In this document: positions 1 through 5,647 of the stretch, one piece after another
How the letters are laid out: each line of letters opens with the position of its first letter
Numbering within the stretch: position 1 is the first letter of the stretch
From: Oscillatoria sp. Prado101
Lineage (GTDB): Bacteria; Cyanobacteriota; Cyanobacteriia; Cyanobacteriales; Oscillatoriaceae
Direction: 5' to 3'
DNA: 5,669 nucleotides
NCBI GenBank assembly: GCA_025454445.1
Contig: JALOOK010000329.1
Coordinates: forward strand, 1 to 5,669
Made by a program: the position numbers and the translations under genes
The notes under the pieces: generated by a model
Seen by the model: only the letters and a program-made list of their open reading frames with translations
Database searches by the model: none
What the model was told of the DNA's origin: nothing

Positions 1-99
1 TGTTGAGAAACCGGGTTTCTGATTCAAGGGTTCGGGTCACAGGCAAAAGTTGTCGCAGAAACCCGGTTTCTGGCTGTTGAGAAACCGGGTTTCTGATTC
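1..99. repeat. Cluster of GAAACCGGGTTTCT palindromic repeats with a 25-bp direct repeat
   Basis: A perfect 25-bp direct repeat is seen at 1-25 and 75-99. Each copy contains the palindrome GAAACCGGGTTTC. Between them, at 56-72, lies a third, slightly different copy, CAGAAACCCGGTTTCTG. The palindrome is of a kind that is abundant between genes in Oscillatoria-like cyanobacteria (family knowledge, not tested here). The right-hand copy runs directly into the remnant of a peroxidase gene, so its edge is also where recognisable gene sequence stops. Nothing coding is convincing in 26-74. Confidence 0.85.
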
Positions 100-357
100 T
101 GTGTTTCCAGGCGGACATCTATGACCAGTTCATGTTTGTGCAAAAGAACTGGGCGAATAACCAGCAATTTGTCAACTACACCACCAGCCGCTCTGGTGGG
201 ACAGGGTAAAAAACAGAATGCAGGGCAAATGTGGCCGAAACAGTGGGGCAAAAACGATCTGGTGCGGGTGGATTTTTTTGATTTGATTAGCATGAAGGGA
301 GGAGAATTTTTCTAGGTTCCCAGCATCAGTTTTCTGAGAAACATTAACCGGGACTAG
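87..357 (+). pseudogene. C-terminal remnant of a Dyp-type haem peroxidase, frameshifted and interrupted by an amber codon
   Basis: Three pieces of one protein lie in order on the + strand. Frame A, up to the TAA at 207-209, reads GFLILCFQADIYDQF, then FVQKNWANN; this matches the conserved C-terminal GLLFxxFQADxxxQFxFxQxxWxNN region of Dyp-type peroxidases. From about 202 the match moves to the next frame, with GQGKKQNAGQMWPKQWG, then VRVDFF and MKGGEFF, ending at a TAG at 313-315. Past that TAG the same frame continues VPSISFLRNINRD to a second TAG at 355-357. MKGGEFF-Y-VPSISFL is the usual family ending, so the first TAG most likely replaces a Tyr codon. Intact members have several hundred residues and bind haem through a histidine; here only about 90 codons remain, and the part before 87 is missing or replaced by repeat sequence. 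No function is expected. A sequencing error could explain one lesion but not the missing N-terminal part. The family call rests on recognised motifs, not on an alignment. Confidence 0.8.
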
Positions 358-370
358 CCGAAAGTATTTT

Positions 371-386
371 AATCCAATTTTGGATT
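371..386. repeat. AT-rich 7-bp inverted repeat after the peroxidase remnant
   Basis: AATCCAA at 371-377 and TTGGATT at 380-386 form a tight inverted repeat. Further TTTTGGAT-like sequence and an A-run (401-407) follow. It lies 14 bp past the last stop of the peroxidase remnant and could be its old transcription end, but no U-tract follows directly, so it is recorded only as a repeat. Confidence 0.4.
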
Positions 387-407
387 TTGTATTTTGGATA
401 AAAAAAA

Positions 408-496
408 GCAGTAGGGTGGGGCTCGCGTTGCGTAACCCACCCCCAACAAGCAGCAGTAGGGTGGGACTCGCGTTGCGTAACCAACCCCCCAACAAG
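408..496. repeat. Two tandem copies of a roughly 44-bp GTAGGGTGGG...GTTGCGTAACC repeat
   Basis: Copy 1 is at 408-450 and copy 2 at 453-496, offset by 45 bp. Both read GCAGTAGGGTGGG, then CTCGCGTTGCGTAACC, then a C-run and AACAAG, with a few substitutions and one extra base. Each copy is itself partly palindromic (GGGTGGG near the left, CCCACCC near the right in copy 1), so it can fold into a stem. In copy 2 the right arm has changed from CCCACC to CCAACC, which weakens the stem. Elements of this kind are dispersed in many filamentous cyanobacterial genomes. No reading frame is maintained through the two copies. Confidence 0.8.
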
Positions 497-499
497 ACA

Positions 500-524
500 T
501 GCCGGTCATATCCCCATACCGGCA
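500..524. repeat. 7-bp inverted repeat TGCCGGT/ACCGGCA
   Basis: TGCCGGT at 500-506 and ACCGGCA at 518-524 are perfectly complementary with an 11-nt loop. It follows directly on the tandem repeat pair and belongs to the same repeat-rich island. No associated gene or U-run is seen, so it is not called a terminator. Confidence 0.5.
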
Positions 525-572
525 ACAAACCAAAGTAAGCTCTTAGGCTTTTAAGCTGCTTTTCCGGTGAGA

Positions 573-640
573 GTCGGCGGAGCCGACAGATTGCGTTCCC
601 AGCCTGTAGCCGCAGGCTTCCCGTAAGGGTGGCTGGGAAC
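573..640. repeat. Compound repeat: GTCGGC/GCCGAC hairpin plus long inverted repeat GTTCCCAGCC...GGCTGGGAAC
   Basis: A small perfect hairpin, GTCGGC (573-578) with GCCGAC (582-587), is followed by a 10-bp perfect inverted repeat, GTTCCCAGCC (595-604) with GGCTGGGAAC (631-640). The 26-nt space between the long arms contains a further small stem (GCCTG with CAGGC, about 602-617). A purine-rich run of GAGA units follows at 641-659. CCCAGCC...GGCTGGGAACGAG elements are familiar as dispersed repeats in cyanobacteria. No gene is visible here. Confidence 0.65.
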
Positions 641-669
641 GAGAGAACGAGAGAGAGAATATAAAGCGT

Positions 670-692
670 AGGACAGGCGTCACGCCTGTCCT
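670..692. repeat. Perfect 10-bp stem-loop AGGACAGGCG/CGCCTGTCCT
   Basis: The arms at 670-679 and 683-692 are fully complementary with a TCA loop. The sequence is of a dispersed cyanobacterial type. It lies 77 bp beyond the stop codon of the minus-strand kinase gene, so it could stop or stabilise that transcript. Read in the kinase direction it is followed by ACGCTTTATATT rather than a clear U-run, so a terminator role is only possible. Positions 693-769 contain two direct copies of AAGCCTTG but no gene. Confidence 0.6.
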
Positions 693-769
693 TTCCGCCA
701 AAGTAGTGCCGGTAAGCCTTGCCTAACCAACCCGCGCAAGCCTTGACGCACCTTCACAACGTCAGGTCA

Positions 770-2200
770 TTAATTCCCACCCATTATAGCAGAAAAACCC
801 CAAAATACAATCCCAAACACCAGCAATAAAACTGCCAGCAAAATAAGTACCCAAATCAAAACAGCGACAATCGCCCACGCCCTTTGATGAGCCTTAAAAG
901 CGGCAATACTCTTCCACCGGCGGCTTCTCCACGCCCACTCATTACCTTTCGCCCCCAGAATAAAAGCCACAGTCAGAGACGGCAAACCGCCGGTGACAAG
1001 GGTGATATCAACCCAAGCGATAAGACCAATCCAAACATGATTGGTAATACACCATAAACCCGGAAGCAAAAACGCCCCCCAGTTCCAACCTCTAATTTCC
1101 GCCGGCACCTGACTGGCGCTGAAAATACCGCCCTCCCCGGAATTATTCACCGGCGCGGGATCGGCATTAGCGGCATTCCTGCTGCCGGCACTAATAGTAT
1201 AACTCATTTGTGTCGCCGGTGGGGCAAAATTCGGAGCGAGCAATTCCAGGATTTCCTCCGCAGATTGGAAGCGCTCAACCGGCTGCTGCGCCAGCATACG
1301 ATTGAGAATTCCCTGCAACTTCGGACTCAACTTCAGTTGCTTCTCCCACAGCCAATCCATAGAAAGCGGATCTATAAGTTCCTGAGGCGTCTTGCCGGTC
1401 ATCAAAACAACAGCAGTCACCGCCAAAGCGTACAAATCGCTGTGGGGTGCGGCGATTCCCAGACGCATTTGCTCATCAGGAGCGTAGCCACTTTTCCCCA
1501 GGCGAGTGAAGCTTCCCGACTCACTCCCACCGGCTAATTCCAGAGCCACTTGCTTGACACCGCCAAAATCAATCAGCACCGGCAGACCGTCTCGCTGCCG
1601 GTATATAATATTATCAGGAGAGATATCGCTGTGAATCACTCCGAGCCGGTGGAGATAGCTCAAAACCGGCAGCAACTGGCTCAACAGCTGCACAATTTCC
1701 CCTTCCCTGAAACACTCCCCTCGCTGCAGTCGCTTGCGCAGCAAAGCGTCAAACGTTTCACCTTCCACCCACTCCTGAACCAAAAACAGGCGTTTCCCCT
1801 CCCGAAACAATTCCCAAAAGCGGGGAATCTGGGGGTGCTGCAACTTGTGGAGGGTAACAGCTTCCCGCTCAAAAAGCTGAGAAGCTTTCTTGATAGCGCC
1901 AGTTCCCAATAAATTTGGCGTCAGTTCTTTGAGGACGACTGCTTCGTTAAAGCGACCGGTATCTTCCGCCAGATAAGTTTTGCCAAAACCCCCTTGACCG
2001 AGCTGGCGAATTATGATATAACGATTGCGAAGCTGCATTCCCGGCAGCAACTCAACAGGATGCGCCTGGGAAGCCGGTGCGCTAGCGCCCTGATTTGGCA
2101 GAGTGCCAGCGACTGTCCCCAGCAACGATTCGCCGCAGCTGGCGCAAAAACGTGACCCAGCCGTATTTTCGTGCCCGTTGCTGCATTTAATCAAAATCAT
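770..2200 (-). CDS. Membrane-anchored Ser/Thr protein kinase with N-terminal zinc ribbon
   Basis: A 476-residue protein that should transfer phosphate from ATP to Ser/Thr of unknown partners. A zinc ribbon comes first (Cys6, His10, Cys19, Cys22), then a linker and a kinase domain at about 61-323. Visible there are the glycine loop LGQGGFGKTYLA (67-78), Lys91 in VLKE, Glu113 in FEREA, the catalytic loop HSDISPDN with Asp192, DFGG at 211-214, and GYAPDEQ at 238-244. The usual HRDxKP lysine is serine (Ser194), a change I recall from other cyanobacterial kinases. After a Pro/Ala/Ser-rich linker, a GWNWGAFLLP module (371-380) begins a hydrophobic part, and a strong membrane helix lies at about 441-473. 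No signal peptide is seen, so the kinase domain should be cytosolic. The ATG at 2200 is chosen because GGGAGA lies 7 bases upstream and the zinc ribbon begins directly after it. An in-frame TTG at 2224 would add eight residues. It is transcribed away from the antiporter. Product is secure; substrate is unknown. Confidence 0.92.
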   Translation of the reverse strand: MILIKCSNGHENTAGSRFCASCGESLLGTVAGTLPNQGASAPASQAHPVELLPGMQLRNRYIIIRQLGQGGFGKTYLAEDTGRFNEAVVLKELTPNLLGTGAIKKASQLFEREAVTLHKLQHPQIPRFWELFREGKRLFLVQEWVEGETFDALLRKRLQRGECFREGEIVQLLSQLLPVLSYLHRLGVIHSDISPDNIIYRQRDGLPVLIDFGGVKQVALELAGGSESGSFTRLGKSGYAPDEQMRLGIAAPHSDLYALAVTAVVLMTGKTPQELIDPLSMDWLWEKQLKLSPKLQGILNRMLAQQPVERFQSAEEILELLAPNFAPPATQMSYTISAGSRNAANADPAPVNNSGEGGIFSASQVPAEIRGWNWGAFLLPGLWCITNHVWIGLIAWVDITLVTGGLPSLTVAFILGAKGNEWAWRSRRWKSIAAFKAHQRAWAIVAVLIWVLILLAVLLLVFGIVFWGFSAIMGGN

Positions 2201-2258
2201 CCACTTATCTCCCGCCAGTGGCAACGCCTCTAAACGCTAGCTAAAAAACATTGTTAGT

Positions 2259-2305
2259 GGGTAGGGGCTAGGGGTTAGGGGTTAGGAGTTAGGAGTTAGG
2301 AGTTG
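2259..2305 (+). repeat. Heptamer tandem array (GGGGTTA/GGAGTTA) containing a four-run G-tract
   Basis: Six heptamers run from 2264 to 2305: GGGGCTA, GGGGTTA twice, GGAGTTA twice and GGAGTTG. With the GGG at 2259-2261, the + strand has four G-runs (2259-2261, 2264-2267, 2271-2274, 2278-2281) separated by 2-3 bases, which fits a G-quadruplex pattern. Short heptamer arrays are known in filamentous cyanobacteria. This one sits 59 bp upstream of the kinase start, in the region shared by the two divergent genes. Confidence 0.8.
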
Positions 2306-2322
2306 GAAATACCACCATTTGA

Positions 2323-2361
2323 CCTAAAACCTAATACCTAACATCTAAGGTTAGGGGCTAG
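2323..2361. repeat. Second heptamer-like array in inverted orientation, with a terminal hairpin
   Basis: The stretch at 2323-2342 (CCTAAAA, CCTAATA, CCTAAC) is complementary to 16 of 20 bases of the first array at 2281-2300, so the two can form a long imperfect stem with a 22-nt loop. CCTAAC (2337-2342) also pairs with GTTAGG (2350-2355) in a local hairpin. GGTTAGGGGCTAG at 2349-2361 repeats the start of the first array with one change. Confidence 0.65.
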
Positions 2362-2384
2362 AGGGTAAGTGATAATTGACGATC

Positions 2385-2417
2385 ATGCGACGCTGATGCG
2401 ACGATGATGCGAGCGTG
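2385..2417 (+). repeat. Three tandem copies of an 11-bp repeat ATGCGACGMTG
   Basis: The units ATGCGACGCTG (2385-2395), ATGCGACGATG (2396-2406) and ATGCGAGCGTG (2407-2417) follow each other without a gap. The period of 11 bp is close to one DNA turn, so repeated protein binding on one face is possible, but the units may equally be slippage products. They lie about 80 bp before the first possible antiporter start. Confidence 0.65.
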
Positions 2418-2437
2418 CCCCATGCCATAAGCCCCAC

Positions 2438-2474
2438 GCCCAGTTTTCTGTACAGAGCTACCGCAGGACTGGGC
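2438..2474. promoter_or_regulatory. Inverted repeat enclosing a 10-bp palindrome upstream of the antiporter gene
   Basis: GCCCAGT (2438-2444) pairs with ACTGGGC (2468-2474), and the enclosed stretch holds the perfect palindrome TCTGTACAGA (2447-2456). The element is 100 bp upstream of the preferred antiporter start, where an operator or a leader RNA structure could lie. I cannot assign it to a known regulator. No convincing -35/-10 pair was found nearby. Confidence 0.3.
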
Positions 2475-2573
2475 TAACTTAATTCTAGCGAATGTTCAAT
2501 GCGAGACTCTGGCTTTGGGCAGAGGAATGCAGAACATAACGCCACCGATACGTCGAGCCCCATTCAGGAAATT

Positions 2574-4757
2574 ATGCACGCCGTCGTTTTAGTTCTCATA
2601 GAAGTTCTGGCTGTCATCGGACTCTCCCGGCTAGTTGGTCTGGGATTCCGCTGGATCAAGCAACCCCTAGTGATCGGGGAAATCGTCGCCGGCATCATGC
2701 TCGGCCCATCCCTGCTGGGCTGGATTGCCCCAGATTTGTCAGCGTTCCTGTTCCCAGCTGAGACTGTTCCCTTTTTGAACGTGCTGTCGCAGGTGGGCCT
2801 AATCTTTTTCATGTTTCTGATTGGCCTGGAGCTAGACCCAAAATACCTCAAAGGCAACTTAGAGGTAGCAATTCTGACCTCCAACGTCAGCATTTTGGTG
2901 CCCTTTTCCTTGGCATCCTTGCTAGCGCTGCTGCTTTACCCGCTGGTTTCCAATTCCAGCGTGTCGTTCACCGCTTTCGCCCTGTTTCTCGGCGCGGCGA
3001 TGTCGATTACCGCCTTTCCGGTGCTGGCCAGAATTATTACCGAGAACAACCTCCAGGGGACGCGCTTGGGGACGCTGGCGCTCACCTGCGCGGCGGTGGA
3101 CGACGTGACAGCGTGGTGCTTGCTCGCCGTGGCGATTGCCGTCACTCGCACCAACAGCATGGCCGGCGCGCTGCCCACTATTGTGGAATCCGTACTCTAC
3201 ATTGTCTTGATGCTGACAGCGGGGCGCTGGCTGCTGAACCGGCTTTCCGCCCACTACAACCGCACCGGCAAGCTAAACCAGCTGCTCCTGGCTTGGATTT
3301 ACATGGGCGTAGTGGCTTCCGCCCTGATCACCGAAATGATCGGCATTCACCTGATCTTTGGTGCCTTCCTGCTGGGGGCGGCAATGCCGAAAAACCCCGG
3401 TTTGGTGCGGGAGCTCGCCCAAAAAACAGAAGACTTTGTTCTCATCTTCCTGCTGCCGGTGTTTTTTGCCTACAGCGGTTTGCGCACGGAAATTGGCCTG
3501 CTCAACCGGCCTGAATTGTGGCTGCTGTGCGCCGCTGTTCTGACAGTCGCCATCGCCGGCAAGTACATCGGCACCTACTTCGCTGCTAGAGTCTGCGGCA
3601 TTGAGCGCAGGGAAGCCTCCGCCCTCGGCTGGCTGATGAACACTCGCGGGCTGACAGAACTGATTGTCCTCAATATTGGCCTGTCCCTGGGCGTGATCTC
3701 GCCCCTGCTGTTCACTATGCTGGTGATTATGGCGCTGGTGACTACTTTTATGACTTCCCCCCTGCTAGAGTGGACTTATCCAAAAGAGCTGATCCGGCTG
3801 GACATGGCAGTGCCGGTGCCCCCTTCAGAGCCTGTCGCCGGTTCGGTGCCGATCCCACAGCAGGGGGAGATGCCGACGTACCGGATTTTGCTGCCGGTGG
3901 CCAATCCCAGCACCCAGAAAGGGCTGCTACAGCTGGCCGTGGCCATTGCCGGCACGGGCTCCGAACCAGCAGCGGTTGACCTGATGAGCTTGATTGAGCT
4001 GCAAGAAGACTATCTCTTTGAAAGCACCCCAGTTGAGGCAGACCGGTTAATCCAAGAGCGCCGGGAGCGCCTGCAAGAGTTGATTCAAAGCCTAGAACCG
4101 CCTGAAACTCGCGCCGGCGTGCGTTCCATTGTCCGCATCTGCAGTGATGTCGCGCGGGAAACCGCTGAGATTGCCAAAATCGACCGGGCCAATTTAATTG
4201 TGCTGGGATGGCACCGCCCCGCCTTCAGCAGCAACCGCTTGGGGGGGCGAGTCGGTCAAGTTCTCACCGCAGCGCCGACAGATGTGGCTGTCTTTGTGGA
4301 CCGGGGGCGGGAGCGCTTGGACTCTTTGCTTGTGCCCTACTCCGCCAATATCCACGACGATCTGGCCCTGGAGCTAGCCTTGAGGCTCCTGGTTAACGAC
4401 AGTAACAGGCGGCTGGCGGTTCTGCGGGCTGCCCCCCCTGGCCAGCTGGCCAGCGAATTCAGCAACGAGTTTCGCGCTCTCATGGAGCAATTGCCACCGA
4501 CAGTGGGCGAGCGCATTGAATTTCCAGTGCTGGAAGCCCCAGAGCCAATCCAAGCTGTGGTGGAAGCGTCCAAATCCGCTGACCTCACCCTTGCCGGCAC
4601 CAGTCGCGCTTGGGGGATAGAGCGGCAAACCCTGGGCCGCTACACAGATGAGCTGGCCATTGAGTGCCACTCCTCCCTGCTGATTTGCCGCCGGCACTCC
4701 CAGTTTACCCCTCACCTCGCTTCCGTCCTCGCACAGCAGCCGGCAGCCCGCACATAA
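2574..4757 (+). CDS. CPA2-family cation:proton antiporter with C-terminal USP-like tandem tail
   Basis: A 727-residue protein expected to exchange Na+ or K+ for H+ across the plasma or thylakoid membrane. Residues 1-400 are a multi-helix exchanger domain with CPA2 landmarks: PLVIGEIVAGIMLGPSLLG (31-49), FFMFLIGLELD (78-88), SITAFPVLARI (144-154), the ion-binding Asp pair in AAVDDVTAW (Asp176, Asp177), and NTRGLTELI near 356-364. Residues 434-575 and 583-706 form a cytosolic tail resembling two universal-stress-protein-like units, with ILLPV then LIVLGWHRP and DVAVFVDRG in the first, and LLVPYS then LTLAGTSR and SSLLICRR in the second. Such tails occur in plant CHX and cyanobacterial antiporters; a sensory or nucleotide-binding role is inferred. 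The ATG at 2574 is preferred because the first membrane helix starts right there and AGGAA lies just upstream, though only 3 bases away. An ATG at 2499 would add 25 polar residues. The ion cannot be told from sequence. It is divergent from the kinase, and no terminator is clear after its stop. Confidence 0.93.
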   Translation: MHAVVLVLIEVLAVIGLSRLVGLGFRWIKQPLVIGEIVAGIMLGPSLLGWIAPDLSAFLFPAETVPFLNVLSQVGLIFFMFLIGLELDPKYLKGNLEVAILTSNVSILVPFSLASLLALLLYPLVSNSSVSFTAFALFLGAAMSITAFPVLARIITENNLQGTRLGTLALTCAAVDDVTAWCLLAVAIAVTRTNSMAGALPTIVESVLYIVLMLTAGRWLLNRLSAHYNRTGKLNQLLLAWIYMGVVASALITEMIGIHLIFGAFLLGAAMPKNPGLVRELAQKTEDFVLIFLLPVFFAYSGLRTEIGLLNRPELWLLCAAVLTVAIAGKYIGTYFAARVCGIERREASALGWLMNTRGLTELIVLNIGLSLGVISPLLFTMLVIMALVTTFMTSPLLEWTYPKELIRLDMAVPVPPSEPVAGSVPIPQQGEMPTYRILLPVANPSTQKGLLQLAVAIAGTGSEPAAVDLMSLIELQEDYLFESTPVEADRLIQERRERLQELIQSLEPPETRAGVRSIVRICSDVARETAEIAKIDRANLIVLGWHRPAFSSNRLGGRVGQVLTAAPTDVAVFVDRGRERLDSLLVPYSANIHDDLALELALRLLVNDSNRRLAVLRAAPPGQLASEFSNEFRALMEQLPPTVGERIEFPVLEAPEPIQAVVEASKSADLTLAGTSRAWGIERQTLGRYTDELAIECHSSLLICRRHSQFTPHLASVLAQQPAART

Positions 4758-4791
4758 TGTCTATTTAATGTCTAGTTATCCGGCATAATTT

Positions 4792-4818
4792 TTGACAGTT
4801 ATAGAGGGTTTTTACTAT
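4792..4818 (+). promoter_or_regulatory. Possible sigma-70-type promoter before the small exported-protein gene
   Basis: A perfect -35 hexamer TTGACA (4792-4797) is followed 15 bases later by TACTAT (4813-4818), which matches four of six bases of TATAAT. The spacing is shorter than the usual 16-18. It lies 35 bp after the antiporter stop and about 150 bp before the preferred start of the next gene, so it could give that gene its own transcript with a long leader. Confidence 0.35.
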
Positions 4819-4849
4819 TGGTGAGGTACTGAGAAACACGGTGAGCGTC

Positions 4850-4873
4850 GGGGCGGTTCAGAGTGCCCGCCCC
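4850..4873 (+). other. GC-rich hairpin in the leader of the exported-protein gene
   Basis: GGGGCGG (4850-4856) pairs perfectly with CCGCCCC (4867-4873) around a 10-nt loop. The right arm is followed by CC then TTCCAGAGG, not by a U-run. It may attenuate read-through from the antiporter or protect the downstream mRNA. Rho-independent termination is not supported. Confidence 0.4.
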
Positions 4874-4965
4874 CCTTCCAGAGGATGGATTGTCAGCTAA
4901 ATACTGGCGGCGGTATTGAAAGGTTAAAAATCAGAAATTACACTTTTTTATTTATCCCTCAGACC

Positions 4966-5493
4966 ATGAGTCATTTAAGCGTAAAATCCATAACTTTTTA
5001 TGCGGTTGCCATCGGTTCTGTAGCGCTTCTGTTTAAGGTAGTAAGCGCTTACGGAGAGACGAATCTTAAGGCTCCTCCGCCTATAGCCGGTCGGTATCGC
5101 ACTGAAACAGCACAATTGCCCGGATGCAACCAGTCTGAGGCTCTAGTGTTAACGATTCTGCAATCGGGCGTTTATTTAAATGGCTCGTTGCAACCGGCAA
5201 GCTGTAAAGACGGCACATGTCCCGTCTCTACAGGGGTTAAGATTGAGGACAAACCGGTACTTTCGGGTCGGTGGGACAAAGGAAATTTGACCTTAGCCGG
5301 TTCAGTTTCCACGCTGGCACTTTGCCCCGAAGCTGCCAGTACCGCCGGTGCAGCCTCACGAGTGCCGGTGACGATTCAAGGTAAAATAGAGGGAGAAACG
5401 TTGCTTGGTCAAATCACGATCGAGTCACGGCGGGAGAGTTTTGAATTCTCCGCTTCTCGAGAAGCGTCGGTGGATCTTCCTGAAAACCACTGA
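4966..5493 (+). CDS. Probable exported or membrane-anchored small protein of unknown function
   Basis: A 175-residue protein I cannot assign to a named family. It starts with a short basic segment (Lys8) and a hydrophobic stretch at about 9-28 (ITFYAVAIGSVALLFKVVSA), fitting a signal peptide or an N-terminal membrane anchor. The mature part begins near YGETNLKAPPPIAGRYR. The rest alternates short hydrophobic and polar segments with many Gly/Ser turns (LVLTILQSGVYLNGSL, LSGRWDKGNLTLAGSV, VTIQGKIEGETLLGQITI), suggesting a small beta-sheet or beta-barrel fold. Four cysteines (54, 80, 85, 120) could form disulfides outside the cytosol. The ATG at 4966 is chosen because it puts the hydrophobic segment at the N-terminus. 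An in-frame ATG at 4885 would add 27 residues and has AGAGG directly against it, which is too close for a ribosome site. It follows the antiporter by 208 bp on the same strand, so a link in cell-surface ion handling is possible but only inferred. Confidence 0.8.
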   Translation: MSHLSVKSITFYAVAIGSVALLFKVVSAYGETNLKAPPPIAGRYRTETAQLPGCNQSEALVLTILQSGVYLNGSLQPASCKDGTCPVSTGVKIEDKPVLSGRWDKGNLTLAGSVSTLALCPEAASTAGAASRVPVTIQGKIEGETLLGQITIESRRESFEFSASREASVDLPENH

Positions 5494-5507
5494 CGATCTC
5501 AGAAGCA

Positions 5508-5647
5508 GGCACTCTTGTTTCGGTAAACCGTAACTCCGCATGCGGTTAACCGAACAAACAGCAACTAGGACGCAGGGGAAGATGGGTGCAATTCCCTTTC
5601 TGCTGGAATTTGTGGGCAATGCCGGTTGCCGGTGAGTCTGAACCGGC
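5508..5647 (+). ncRNA. Candidate divergent cobalamin-type riboswitch for a gene beyond the window
   Basis: Between 5508 and 5647 the order of elements resembles the cobalamin riboswitch. There is a 5' hairpin (TTCGGTAAACCG 5519-5530 with CGGTTAACCGAA 5543-5554, 11 of 12 pairs). Next comes AGGGGAA-GAT-GGGTGCAATTCCC (5574-5595), close to the B12-box pattern AGGGAAnnnGGUGnAAnUCC. CTG (5600-5602) and GGAATTTGTG (5605-5614) follow, weakly like the CTGnCCCGCAACTGTGA core. It ends with GAGTCTGAACCGGC (5634-5647), like the 3' GAGTC-GAA-CCnGCC end. The core is poorly conserved and the usual variable arm is short. It starts 14 nt after the exported-protein stop and should control the next gene downstream on the + strand. 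It may be a degenerate copy; a covariance-model search would decide. Confidence 0.55.

Noticed and set aside
121..315. A 64-codon open frame on the + strand read as a stand-alone small gene
   Set aside because: Its first part is out of frame with the peroxidase motifs, and only its second part carries homology. It is a by-product of the frameshift in the pseudogene.
408..496. CRISPR array
   Set aside because: Only two copies exist, with a 45-bp period and no unique spacer between them, and the repeat matches a dispersed cyanobacterial element.
172..528. A 118-codon open frame on the minus strand across the peroxidase remnant and the tandem repeats
   Set aside because: It runs antisense through recognisable peroxidase sequence, and a near-repeated segment in it (GGGLRNASPTLLL-like) is just the 44-bp repeat translated. 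No ribosome site or family motif is seen.
2264..2305. Telomere-like repeat marking a chromosome end
   Set aside because: GGGGTTA units resemble telomeric repeats, but there are only six, they are imperfect, and they lie between two bacterial genes on a continuous sequence.
2451..2460. NtcA binding site (GTA-N8-TAC) upstream of the antiporter
   Set aside because: GTA and TAC are present around 2450-2461, but the spacing is 6 bases instead of 8 and no matching -10 box lies at the expected distance.
3113..3514. A 133-codon + strand frame inside the antiporter gene
   Set aside because: It is a shadow of the antiporter in another frame, in GC-rich DNA, while the main frame carries clear CPA2 motifs throughout.
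4374..4715. Minus-strand open frame opposite the antiporter tail
   Set aside because: It has no recognisable motif or ribosome site and overlaps a coding tail with convincing USP-like sequence on the other strand.
4850..4875. Rho-independent terminator after the antiporter
   Set aside because: The GC-rich stem is good, but it is followed by CC and TTCCAGAGG rather than a run of T, and it lies 92 bp past the stop codon.
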